Shown: positions 46,913-58,123 of the stretch, piece by piece
How positions within the stretch are numbered: the stretch's first letter is position 1
How the letters are laid out: each line of letters starts with the position of its first letter
NCBI RefSeq assembly: GCF_032884065.1
Contig: NC_088881.1
Span: forward strand, 1,918,001-1,982,000
Length of the DNA: 64,000 bases
Direction: 5' to 3'
Source: Artemia franciscana
Taxonomy: Eukaryota; Arthropoda; Branchiopoda; Anostraca; Artemiidae
Notes under the pieces: model-generated
The model's database searches: none
What the model was told of the DNA's origin: nothing
The model's input: the letters and a program-made list of their open reading frames with translations, nothing else
Translations under genes and position numbers: made by a program

Positions 46913-48331
46913 ATTCTGCACAACGAGCTGCAATGAGGGAGTATTTCGGAGAGAAATTAAAATCGCAGAAAGGAGACATTAGAGGGACCTGGCTGACTAT
47001 TAAAAGCGTTCTCGGCAATGGTAAGGATTCAGCATCAACTGAACAGTTAGCCATAGGTGAAAGAACTGTGAGTGGGAGGCAAGAAGTTAGTGAAGAGTTT
47101 TGTAAGTTTTTTACCAAAATAGGATCGCAAATAAACCAAGAGGCAAAAGATCAAAGCGGACAGCTAGATACTGAGGAGTTTGACGATAACCGTGGTCTTC
47201 ATCACTCATTTTACTTTACCGAATGTACTATGGATGACATTACCCAAGCAGTGAAATCGATCAAGTCTAATGCAGCTGGTGTTGATGGCCTAAACATTAA
47301 AGCATTTAAAGCAGTTGCTGCGTATCTCTTACCTGTGATATTATATCTAGACAATTTATCTATTCAAAAAGGTGTGTTTCCTGACGAACTAAAGCGGGCA
47401 AAAGTTATACCCCTCCATAAAGGAGGCGATAAAAGAGATATTTCCAACTGGAGACCAATATCCATTCTACCGCTCTACTCAAAAATTTATGAAAAAGTAG
47501 TGTATAAGAAAATATACGAGTACATGAATTCGCTTGAGTTTTTGTCAGATTCGCAGTTTGGTTTTAGAAAAGGTCATTCTACAGTGCATGCCGTTCATCA
47601 CCTTTTAGATTGTGTAAATAGTGCGTTAGAAAATAATTTGATCCCTCTAACTATTTTTATTGATTTGAAGAAGGCGTTTGACACTGTGGATTTTGAAGTT
47701 CTACTGAAAAGACTGCGGAACCTTGGAATTAAAGATACAGCATTAAGTTGGTTTCGGTCTTATCTGTGTGGAAGATCAATGAAGGTGGTGATGAGTGATA
47801 TATCTAGTGCAGCTATGCCTATAAATTGTGGTGTTCCCCAAGGATCAGTCCTTGGCCCGTTACTCTTCTTGGTATATGTGGATACTCTTCGATTTTATCT
47901 AAATGATTCAGTTTTAACCTCTTTCGCCGATGATACAGCTATCACAGTGTTTGCCCGGACTTCAAAAGAGGTTGTGCAAAAAGCGAACCACGTCCTTAGT
48001 CGGCTTCATGTTTTTACAGCTCTAAGCTCACTTTCAGTAAATCCAAGAAAAACAGATTTTTATGGTGTTTAGTAGAACTGGTGTACCTGAACTTCTTGAA
48101 AATGTGCTTTATAACGGTGTTGGCATAACACAGGTGTTTTTTTGTAAATATCTCGGATTTTATATTGATTGTAATTTGTCTTGGAAGAAGCATGTTGAAA
48201 TAGTGTCGGCAAAAGCAGCTAGAGGATTGAGAGTGATGAGGAGGCTGAAAAAAGTGTTCCCGGTAGCAGTTGTCAAATTGTTATACAGTGCTATTGTGCA
48301 CCCCTACATCACGTACGGTTCTTCTGTTTGA
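46879..48331 (+). pseudogene. LINE reverse transcriptase
   Basis: The main frame 46879-48072 shows SNAAGVDGLN, WRPISILPLYSKIYEKVV, DSQFGFRKGHSTVHAVHHL, FIDLKKAFDTVDFEVLL, INCGVPQGSVLGPLLFLVYV and the catalytic FADDTAI (FADD at 47923-47934). A frameshift near 48060 leads to 48062-48331 (FFCKYLGFYIDCNLSWKKHV, LKKVFPVAVVKLLYSAIVHPYITYGSSV), which ends at a TGA where relatives have Trp. No RNase H follows. The motif style is CR1/Jockey-like. Two frameshifts and a stop make it inactive. Confidence 0.85.
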
Positions 48332-48413
48332 GCAAGCAATTTCGTGATGAATTATAAAAGAACTCAAATAATACAAAACAAAGCACTGCATCTGATAGGA
48401 GAATTTCAAAACT

Positions 48414-48746
48414 GTGAGAATACTGCGTAGAAAGAACGATATTTTGAACATAGGCGAGCTACGCGATTACCAGCTAGCGATTTTTGTTTTTCAAAGTGTA
48501 AATAAGGTAAGCCCTGAGTACTTTCATGATTTTTTTAAAACTAACTCGTTTTATCACCCTTATTTTACCCGAAATTATAAGGATTTGACTCACGAGAGAA
48601 GAAATACAACGAGAGCAGGATTTGTTCTCAGGAACATAGGTGTCAGCGTCTGGAATGACCTTCCAGAATTGGTCAGAGCGGCAGTAAGTCTGGCATCATT
48701 CAAGAGAATGGTTAAATTCCATTTTTTAAAAAGGAGAGAAGTGTGA
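48414..48746 (+). pseudogene. LINE RT C-terminal domain, copy 1
   Basis: The frame reads RRKNDILNIGELRDYQLAIFVF...YFTRNYKDLTHERRNTTRAG...GVSVWNDLPELVRAAVSLASFKRMV. The VWNDLP...sFK ending is typical of CR1/Jockey-like LINEs. It is separated from the RT by a stop and a frameshift. Downstream, the 3' UTR leads into the duplicated copy. Confidence 0.8.
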
Positions 48747-49000
48747 TAAGAGGAAAGAGTATTTATTTATTTAGTATTTAATATTAATTATTTTGTTTTT
48801 TTACCCCCTTGGATTGGGAGTGATGAGGAGGCTGAAAAAAGTGTTCCCGGTAGCAGTTGTCAAATTGTTATACAGTGCTATTGTGCACCCCTACATCACG
48901 TACGGTTCTTCTGTTTGAGCAAGCAATTTCGTGATGAATTATAAAAGAACTCAAATAATACAAAACAAAGCACTGCATCTGATAGGAGAATTTCAAAACT

Positions 49001-49333
49001 GTGAGAATACTGCGTAGAAAGAACGATATTTTGAACATAGGCGAGCTACGCGATTACCAGCTAGCGATTTTTGTTTTTCAAAGTGTAAATAAGGTAAGCC
49101 CTGAGTACTTTCATGATTTTTTTAAAACTAACTCGTTTTATCACCCTTATTTTACCCGAAATTATAAGGATTTGACTCACGAGAGAAGAAATACAACGAG
49201 AGCAGGATTTGTTCTCAGGAACATAGGTGTCAGCGTCTGGAATGACCTTCCAGAATTGGTCAGAGCGGCAGTAAGTCTGGCATCATTCAAGAGAATGGTT
49301 AAATTCCATTTTTTAAAAAGGAGAGAAGTGTGA
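49001..49333 (+). pseudogene. LINE RT C-terminal domain, copy 2
   Basis: Identical in translation to 48414-48746, offset by 587 bases. This copy is followed by the true 3' end of the element. Confidence 0.8.
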
Positions 49334-49575
49334 TAAGAGGAAAGAGTATTTATTTATTTAGTATTTAATATTAATTATTTTGTTTTTTTACCCCCCCCCC
49401 CAAGGATTTTTTTTCTTCAAAATCATTTGAGGAAATGATTTAGCAGATCATGGTGGTTAGAATTGCGGCCACAGTCAGGACTCTTCTGTCTTAAGAGTGG
49501 CCGTTAATGGTAAATTCTTTGTTTAATTTATACGTTTTGGATGAAAATAAAAAATTTCTATGTCTATGTCTATGT

Positions 49576-49940
49576 CTAAAGAGCACCATGCAAGTAAATG
49601 GCTAATTTGGCTAGTTTTTGGCTAGTTTGTTTATAGACTTTACTAGATATTTCTAGTTAACAGGCTAAAGAGCACCATGCAAGTAAATGGCTAATTTGGC
49701 TAGTTTTTGGCTAGTTTGTTTATAGACTTTACTAGATATTTCTAGTTAACAGGTTAAAGAGCACCATGCAAGTAAATGGCTAATTTGGCTAGTTTGTTTA
49801 TAGACTTTACTAGATATTTCTAGTTAACAGGTTAAAGAGCACCATGCAAGTAAATGGCTAATTTGGCTAGTTTGTTTATAGACTTCACTAGATATTTCTA
49901 GTTAACAGGTTAAAGAGCACCATGCAACTAAATGGCTAAT
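49576..49940. repeat. 78/89-bp minisatellite
   Basis: Units at 49576-49664 and 49665-49753 (89 bases), 49754-49831 and 49832-49909 (78 bases), and a partial unit to about 49940. The long form has an extra 11 bases (TTTTTGGCTAG). Units begin TAAAGAGCACCATGCAAG and end TTTCTAGTTAACAGG. Confidence 0.9.
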
Positions 49941-50084
49941 ACACCAAAAGTCAGTGATAGGACAAACCAAACAGCGCAGGAAACATATAAGAGCAGAAAC
50001 AGGTACTAGTACCGAAAAAAGAAAGTCCCAACGCCATCTAGGATTTGAAGTTTTTCTCGTTTTTTTTTTGTTTACCCTAAACTC

Positions 50085-50700
50085 CTGTATTCCCCCAACT
50101 GTGACACATGTAGAGTGTATGAAGATACACGTCACATAATTTTTAACTGTAGAAAATATGATAAAGAGAAAGAAGTACTAAGAATTTGCTGTTACAAGGC
50201 ATTTAATGCATTCACAATGCGTTCTGTTCTGGGACTCCACACGTCTCCTCCACGGGCTAGACGACTAAGCACCAACCTTTTAGGTAGATTTGTTAAGACT
50301 ACTGGTTTGGTTCATTTCCTGTAAGTTTTTTTTTATCTATATAATAGTGATTTTAGAATTATCCTATTTATCATTTTAGACACATTTTATCTGCATTTGG
50401 TTATAGTGTGTAAAATTGGTACAGCTTATTGTAATCGTGTTGTATACGTTTTTTAATTGCTGTTTGACAATGCATAGTTGCATTATTTTGATTCCTGTTT
50501 TTCAACGCAGGCAGTTGGCTGCAGGTGAATAACCCCCTCCATTAGGAAGTCAAGTGATACTGTTCTAGTTCAATGAATACTGACTGAAGTGACACCCAAG
50601 CAAGCTAGTGATTATAGAAGGCACAGAACAACTGAGTGATACGAACGCATATGACCTATTGGTCGAACGCGCCAACCGAAAACAACAACAACAACAACTC
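50085..50700 (+). pseudogene. I/R1-like LINE 3' end with (CAA)n tail
   Basis: Plus-strand reading SPNCDTCRVYEDTRHIIFNC gives C-x2-C-x7-H-x4-C, the metal-binding-like tail after RT/RNase H in I/R1-type LINEs. The frame continues to GRFVKTTGLVHFL, stop at about 50324. A 3' UTR of about 350 bases ends in five CAA repeats at about 50680-50697. Everything upstream is missing. Related in layout to 37464-37900. Confidence 0.65.
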
Positions 50701-51142
50701 CCGTATGTTTGTCTTTCTATTCATGTGCTTTAAAAACCAGGAAAGAGTAAAAAGCAGATAACTATGACCAGTAGGCCTACTTATTTAAAATCCACTAGCC
50801 TACTGAACTTATAAATACTTTCCCTAGCTAACTTAGGCTTTCTTTGTGAAAAGTGAATTTGAAATATACTTCTTGAAAACAAAGGAAGTTCATAATTCAT
50901 CATTTAAAAAGAAATTTATTTTGTACTAATAGTGGCATTTGTAGTTTTTAATCCCTATCTTCCCGTGTGAAATAGTCAAAGATCCTACACTTATAAATTT
51001 CCTATTCTCTTCAGGATCCACTGGAAAGAAAATAGGGTCAGTCACTAGTAATTTAAAAGATATAGTAAAATATTAAAAATAAAAAGTAAAAATTAGGAGA
51101 TTCCGGAGAAACCAAAACATTAACCGCAAATGACAAAAATAC

Positions 51143-51304
51143 CTTGATCATTATCAATAATAGAATCTATTAGAAAGAAATCAGGGTTAACTTCGAGCTC
51201 TATGGGAGATTCGGCTCCAAGATTATCCTTGTTCTCAGGCATTACAGTACATGTTGTAGTTTCAACGTGTACCACACTGATAGTTGGTATTATGTCTTCC
51301 AATT
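51143..51304 (-). CDS. zinc-finger transcription factor, exon 2
   Basis: Acceptor TTCTTTTTTTTGTAG at 51305, donor CAAG|GTATTTTTG after 51143. 162 bases, entering and leaving in phase 1, encoding residues 15-69 (ELEDIIPTISVVHVETTTC...DFFLIDSIIDNDQ then the first base of Asp69). The segment is acidic, like an interaction or activation region, with no known domain. Read alone it looks like a short ORF; its place in the gene rests on the matching phases of both neighbours. Confidence 0.75.
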
Positions 51305-52979
51305 CTACAAAAAAAAGAAATACAACTAGACAAAATAGGGAGATGACATCTAAAATTTAGTGGTCAAGAGATTCCTCATTTCTATCATACACAACATAAA
51401 CCTACCAATGGGCACACACCAATTTAAGGGAGGGAGAATATTTTTATTTTTTTCACAAAATAGGAGTTAGAAAAATTTTCAAGCAGATATGTGGAATTAG
51501 ATCCTAATAGATTCCTAAACAAATTTATGTTGTTTGTTTGTTTTACGTTTTTGGTGATTGTTTTTCTTCTCATCATTTCATGCTTTGCAGTAAATTTGTA
51601 TATTTATGTTTAAGTTGCTATCTTAATTTAAAGAAGGTAAAGTCTGAACCTCTGAGCAGCACAAAGCAAGGAAACAAACAAAGATGATGCATTGAAAAAA
51701 AAATGCTTAATAAATGGTAAGAAAACAGTTCTCCTTGTAAACTCAACCCCACTCTAAAGAACAGAATCTTGGAAACAGCATAACGGCGTCAAAAGATCTA
51801 GCTGTAATGCTGATATCAGCCACTTAAATCCCTTAATTATAAATTACCCACTAAAGATTGTTAGCATTAGAACATTTGCAAAATTTCACTATTAGAGAGA
51901 AATTGCTCTATTAACCAAAATTACGGAATCAAATGTATCTGAAAACCTTGAAGAACAAATATAAAGCCCTTATCTACAAAAAACCAAAAAGCGTTTCACC
52001 AGGAGTAATTGTTTTGAATCAGCGGTAGTAGAATAACGGGCAAGGACTCACTGGAATGGAAAGTTCTAGTACCAAAATAGAGATCATGCCGCAGTATTCT
52101 AGGGCGAAATTATGACATACAGTCACTTTGGAACTATTTAAACGACATTTATACAGCCTCTCATTTCAGAGACAATACTACCACACGGTTGTGAGTTCAT
52201 CCCCAAGCATACATGCAGTCCACTACGAACATCTTGCATTACAGGCAATTATAGAGTAACATTAACGGTGATACAGCGTTAATTGCGGCAGTATAACTAA
52301 TTGGAGGGGGGGGGGGTACCAGCATTGGTTATATAGTTGTTTCATATTTGAGTTGTTCATAAACACTCATTGAAAGGCTTGGTGCAAGCATAATTTACTG
52401 TGTTTGGGTCCATAAATTTCATGAGATTACCAAATTTGTAGGTTTAGACCACATATTAAAAATCTCAAGCCAAACATTTAGCTTGCAATTCAATGGAAAT
52501 CATTTCTACTGCAAATGCATTTTTCTCGTACTAAGACTCTTTGAAGGTTAGGACCTATAGCAAATGACTTTTTTCCGCACTCCTTGATGGTCCCTCCCCA
52601 GACAATTCTTGAGTTACAAAAAGATTATTTTACAGACAAGAATTATCCAGAAATGACGAACTTGTAGCTTAAAAATCTGTATGTGTATGTTTCGTCAGCC
52701 TTATAACATCTTTTTCTTCTCCTTGTTCTGCACTTAAAACATTCAGAATGAATCAACCCCCCATCCAGGTTTTATACTCTCTTCCAAGACAAAACTTTTG
52801 AATAAGCTCTAGCGTTCTAATTTGCAATATTCTGACCAATCTAAAATCAAATACCCCATAATACATGAGACAAATTTGAACTTCTGGACTTTCCAGATAT
52901 ACAAAATTTAATATTTAACAAATTTTGGCAAATTTGAAAAATTTAACAAAATTTGACAAAAGGCAACAGAATTACTCAC
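51305..52979 (-). other. intron 1 of the zinc-finger gene (about 1.7 kb)
   Basis: Begins with donor GTGAGTAAT at 52979 and ends with the TTTGTAG acceptor at 51305. Contains a 12-G tract near 52305-52316. No transposon is recognised. Confidence 0.65.
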
Positions 52980-53022
52980 CTTTTTTAATGAGAACATGCT
53001 CAGGGAGGTAGACTGTGTCCAT
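52980..53022 (-). CDS. zinc-finger transcription factor, first coding exon
   Basis: ATG at 53022-53020 preceded by GGAAAACA, then 14 codons (MDTVYLPEHVLIKK) and one base before a near-perfect donor, G|GTGAGTAAT. The phase (1) fits exon 2 exactly, completing Glu15. The junction creates IKKE (residues 12-15), a sumoylation consensus. The exon is too short to see as an ORF; it was found from the splice sites. A 5' UTR exon could lie further right. Confidence 0.7.
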
Positions 53023-53611
53023 TGTTTTCCAATTAAGAGAAACTGAAGTTAACTCTTGGGAAAAGATTTAAACTAACAATGAGGTCAAATCAAAAAATCC
53101 TTAATCAGGAGCAAATTTGGACAACTTTGGCAAGTTTAATTCACCAGAAAAGTAGCAAAACATCCCTGCAAAATAGTATATTAATTTTTTATTGTTAACT
53201 ACACAAAAAATTTCAAAAGAAAATTAATCAGCCAGTAAAAGTAAAACAAAAGATATTTTTGCATAGTCTTTTGTGGTTTGCTTTACTGGACAGCTTAAAG
53301 AAGGGACATAATCTTCTGGTTCATGTCATATTGATGATATGATTAAGCTTAAAAACTTGTTAAAGCCATGAACAGGACTTATTTCAGTTTTTAATGTGAT
53401 TTACGAGTGATGGGGCAACAATTAATTGGAATAAAGGAGAAGAAAAATCACAGATGTCTTCTGTGATATTTCCAATATTTTTATTTTTTTTAGTTAAAGT
53501 GTAGTTTTGTTTTATACTTTATTTTTTGTTCACTGCTTTGTCGAAATTAAAACCCTTTTTCTCTTTGCTTAATTTTTCGTATATGAGAAAGGCATTGGAT
53601 GATTATATTAA
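53023..53611. other. 5' flank of the zinc-finger gene
   Basis: AT-rich DNA that should hold the 5' UTR and perhaps the promoter. No TATA box or initiator could be assigned with confidence. Confidence 0.35.
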
Positions 53612-54709
53612 ACGGGCATATTTCAGCCTCTTTACTCCGTATATGAAGGGTACTGTTCCCTCCTCAACGCCCCGCTCTTTACGCTAAAGTTTGACTCTTT
53701 CTCTCAACTCTACTTTTTAAACAGTAAAAAACTTTAGCGTAAAGAGCGGGGCGTTGAGGAGGGAACATTCCCTTTCATATACGGAGTAATTTCTGTTCGT
53801 TTTAAGTTTTAATATCGCTCCTTACTTTCAGTTAAAAAAACTTGTTTTTATTTAATTTCTGAACGTTTTTGAATTAATGCATGTTTTGATTTTGGCTCTC
53901 CGCAAATGAATAATTAAAACGTAATTTGCATATTAAATTTTTTTTTTGGCTAAATGGCTTCCTCATAGTTTTGATCGGACGATTTTGGGAAAAAAGGAGC
54001 GGGGAGTAGGCCTAGTTACCCTCCAATTTTTTGGTTATTTAAAAAGGCAACTAGAACTTTTCATTTTTTACGAACGTTTTTATTAGTAAAAATATACGTA
54101 ACTTACAAATTAACTTACGTAACGAACTTCTATATTCGTATGTTTTTATTACGTATATGAGGGGGTTCATTCCCTCGTCAATACCTCGATCTTTACACTA
54201 AAGTTTAAATTTTGTCCCAATTCCTTAAGAATGACCGCTGAATCACAAAGGCCGTAGAATAAATAATTGAAATTAATAAAATTACTTTAGCGTAAAGAGC
54301 AAGGTATTAAGAGGAGGTGAACTCCTCATATTTAAGTTTTAATGCTGCTCCTTACTTTCAGTTGAAAAAACTTTTTCATATTCTATTTTTCATTGTTCTT
54401 TTAAAAAAGGCAAAAAAATCCTGCGCCCCCTTCATGGAAATTTTTTCCTCCTTGACAAATTTTCTCAGGCTCGTAGCTTTTGATGGGTAAAACTAAACTT
54501 GATGAAACTTATATATTTAGAATCAGCGTAAAAATGCGATTCTTTTGATGCAGCTATTTATATCACAATTCTATTTTTTAGAGATTCGTTTGATGCAAAA
54601 TGCGATTCTTTTGATGCAGCTATTGGTATCAAAATTCTATTTTTTAGAGTTTCGGTTACTATTGAGCCGGGTCGCTCCTTACTACAGCTCGTTACCACGA
54701 ACTGTTTGA
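53612..54709 (+). repeat. modular hairpin-ended repeat, copy F (internal deletion)
   Basis: Has the fold-back (arms about 53634-53690 and 53733-53790 with AGCGGGGCGTTGAGGAGGGAAC) and the following modules. The C-rich middle is deleted: at about 54450 it jumps from CTTCCTCC-type sequence to AAATTTTCTCAGGCTCGTAG. A piece of about 55 bases (GCGATTCTTTTGATGCAGCTATT) is duplicated near 54535-54650. Ends in the hairpin and TTTGAT at 54709. Confidence 0.85.
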
Positions 54710-54774
54710 TACCACGAGTTGTTCGATCAAATACAAATGAAAAGGAATTTCGTTTTAAGGTAATTCCATGATGC

Positions 54775-54821
54775 TTATATATGAAACCTATATATTTGGA
54801 ATCAGCATAGTAAGCCGATTC

Positions 54822-54918
<97 letters not shown>

Positions 54919-55000
54919 TTCAAATTTCCGTTTTCTAGAGTTTTGGTTAATATTGAGCCGCGTCGCTCCTTACTTACAGTTCGTTACCAAAACTGTTTTA
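54775..55000 (+). repeat. modular repeat copy G, terminal part split by (TA)n
   Basis: The conserved 3' segment (ATGAAACCTATATATTTGGAATC...TTTTCTAGAGTTTTGG...GAGCCGCGTCGCTCCTTACT) with a long TA run exactly where other copies read TGTAGCTATTGATATC. The end hairpin is damaged. Confidence 0.75.
54827..54914. repeat. (TA)n microsatellite, about 44 units
   Basis: Pure TA dinucleotides inside repeat copy G. Frames through it give meaningless Tyr-Ile runs. Confidence 0.95.
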
Positions 55001-55788
<788 letters not shown>

Positions 55789-56054
55789 CCATAATGATAT
55801 AGCTAAGAAACAAATATACTATTTTATTCATAGTTCAATGCCTTATTCAATATAACAATAGTATCATTCAAAGGATTTGAGGGTTGATCAATGGATAAAT
55901 TCTGTACATCATATATATTTTATAAATCAAGGTGTTTGTGGATACAGAGGGCTTAGGGGAGGTCATGGGATCGTGGGTGCGGTCAAAGAACCGCATATAC
56001 CAAATACCAAAATTTTATATCAAACGGTATAAATGTGTACAGTTGTAGTAGTGA

Positions 56055-56255
56055 TTGTACGGTCTAATCACTACTACTCATTGCAGCACCACTCATTGCA
56101 CTACCATTGAACCACTCATTGCAGCACCAAGCTGCCTGAGATCAATACAGCAGCGTGTACTCCTACTCCTCTTACTCCTCAATGTACTCTTACTGTCCTC
56201 AATGTACTCACTGTACTCTTACTCCTCAATCTATAAGTCCTTCTTTATTATATCT
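56055..56255. repeat. short imperfect tandem repeats
   Basis: CACTCATTGCA occurs three times, followed by several variants of CTCAATGTACTC and ACTCCTCAATC. Simple-sequence-like; no gene is called. Confidence 0.6.
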
Positions 56256-57649
56256 TTTCAACAATTCAGGGACGACCTGCTTTTCGCTTGGCCCTAGACG
56301 GATGGCCAAAAAGAACAATTTTTACCATTCTGTCATCCTTCATCCATAAAACGTGTTCAAAACCAAATCACTAATTCCGAATTCGCTCCTGAATGTTAAG
56401 GCCGTGATTAAGCGAACTGAAGGAACTCGAAAATACCATGTTAAATTAAAAATTTATATTTAAAAAGTACTCAAGTATTCATTGGCGGAAGATGCCGCTT
56501 TTAATATCAGGCCATTGCTTCTTGAAGATGCTACAGAATGTTTGAAAGGATTTTGCTCTATTTCCTCTAATTGCTTAGAAATCTTAGAAAATGTCTAGGT
56601 CTTTTTCACAAGTGTACTCTATGAAGGATATTGCTTTTAGAACAAAATCGGTGCTATCATGAGCAGAAGACAATAACCTGTAAGATGATTGGAACCATTT
56701 TTCGATGTATTTTCCTGTTTTCTAACAGTCCCATAGAATATTTCAGATACCTGAAATTTTTACAAGTCGGTTGTCAGAAAGAATCGTTTCAGATCGCCGA
56801 TAATACCCCCTAGAGGCCAAAATGACAAACTGGTATAATCAGCTGCTTGTTAATAGAGTGTGAAATTTTCATAAATTATTTCAATGCAATGAAGAAACCT
56901 AGAAATGAGAAATAGTCAGGAGCCTTCAGTAAAGTTGTACACACAAAGCCGAAATCATGGGGGAAATCAAATCAAAGCGAGGTATACATCTTAAAAGTGT
57001 TACCACATATAGACAGCGCCTTTGTAAAAAGTATTTGGAGCTTGGTAGATGCAAATATCCAAAATACCTAATAATGCGGTACGCCGAAGAACTAGACAAG
57101 TCAAGAGATAATTTAACTGTACCATCTGTATATATTAATACCAAATTGGTATTAAAATATTTCAATTTAATACCAAAATTTGTGAGTGCGGTCAAAGAAC
57201 CTGGAAATACCAAAATTTTCGAAATATATATATAGGAACCCGTGAAGTAAGTAGTTCGCACATTCAGATAGAGGACTGAATTTTGAATCAAGAGGTATAT
57301 TTGTGTTTTGGCTCTGTAATTATGGTTCTCTACCCCAAATTTGCTTAAACGTCTAGGCTATAAATAATTTTTGCTGAACTGAAAGAGAAAAGATCCGAGT
57401 GAGAAATTAATCGTTAAAATCTCCAGGTTAGCTGTCATTGTCTTTGTCTGACACTGGACCCAGAGAACGTTTATCAACTTAGAACGTTTATCACCCACAG
57501 TCGATAACAAAGAATCTTGTTGCTTAATGTGAATCAAATATTATTAAGGTACAATGATAATCTCCTTTCATTCTTTCTATGATCCCAAACAACTTCAAGA
57601 ACTTTAACGAAATTTCGTTCGGAACAAATACGGAATTACATCTTTGAAG
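56256..57649. other. no firm gene; small dispersed direct repeat
   Basis: GTGCGGTCAAAGAACC followed by ATACCAAAATTTT occurs at about 55978-56015 and about 57186-57219. A 92-codon plus frame at 56957-57235 (MGEIKSKRGIHLKSVTTYRQRLCKKYLELGRCKYP...) is basic and protein-like but unrecognised and runs into the repeat phrase. Confidence 0.35.
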
Positions 57650-57993
57650 TTTCGAGAAGTGGTTACCCCTAACCACTTGAAGCAGTTCCATCTGAATTGT
57701 CTGGCCGAATTGTCTGAATTGTTTCGAGAAGTGGTTACCCCTAACCACTTGAAGCAGTTCCATCTGAATTGTCTGGCCGAATTGTCTGAATTGTTTCGAG
57801 AAGTGGTTACCCCTAACCACTTGAAGCAGTTCCATCTGAATTGTCAGGCCGAATTGTCTGAATTGTTTCGAGAAGTCGTTACCCCTAACCACTTGAAGCA
57901 GTTCCATCTGAATTGTCTGGCCGAATTGTCTGAATTGTTTCGAGAAGTGGTTACCCCTAACCACTTGAAGCAGTTCCATCTGAATTGTCTGGC
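57650..57993. repeat. 72-bp tandem repeat, open on both strands
   Basis: Four full units (57650, 57722, 57794, 57866) and a fifth partial unit to about 57993, nearly identical. Each unit holds a 9-bp stem with CCCC loop (AAGTGGTTA-CCCC-TAACCACTT); unit 4 has one base changed in the stem. Because 72 is 24 codons, both strands stay open: plus reads FREVVTPNHLKQFHLNC..., minus reads MELLQVVRGNHFSKQFRQFG... repeatedly. A real protein cannot be excluded: the plus frame stays open from 57644 to 58234. Confidence 0.9.
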
Positions 57994-58123
57994 CTTTATT
58001 GTCGAGATCGTATTACTAATTCGGAAGACGAACGACAACAACAATCCAAGTTTAAAAGATATTGTCTGTTTGGGCCCGGAAGTTGTACGTGAAGTAAGGC
58101 TCGACCCTGTCGTTGGCCTGACT

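Larger units (their letters stand above)
48224..49397 (+). repeat. 587-bp direct tandem duplication within the LINE
   Basis: 48224-48810 and 48811-49397 are almost identical. Both encode the same 110-residue C-terminal frame without a single amino-acid change. The junction is at TTACCCCCTTGGATTG, where the poly-C end of the first copy meets GGATTGGGAG of the second. Either a very recent duplication or an assembly artefact. Confidence 0.9.
46263..49575 (+). mobile_element. CR1/Jockey-like LINE, 5'-truncated, with internal tandem duplication
   Basis: Contains part of the endonuclease (46277-46912), RT (46879-48331) and the C-terminal domain (48414-48746). It carries a second copy of its last 587 bases (48811-49397), then a 3' end after AATAAAAAATTTC with three TATGTC repeats (about 49558-49575). 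It begins abruptly inside the endonuclease, typical of aborted target-primed reverse transcription. Flanked by the two halves of a minisatellite unit. Confidence 0.85.
42990..51142 (-). other. intron 2 of the zinc-finger gene (about 8.15 kb)
   Basis: Bounded by donor CAAG|GTATTTTTG at 51142 and acceptor GCTTTTTTTAG at 42990. Both sides are phase 1. It contains two RTE-like fragments, a CR1-like LINE with a 587-bp tandem duplication, a minisatellite and an I/R1-like LINE tail, all in the plus orientation, opposite to the gene. Confidence 0.7.
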
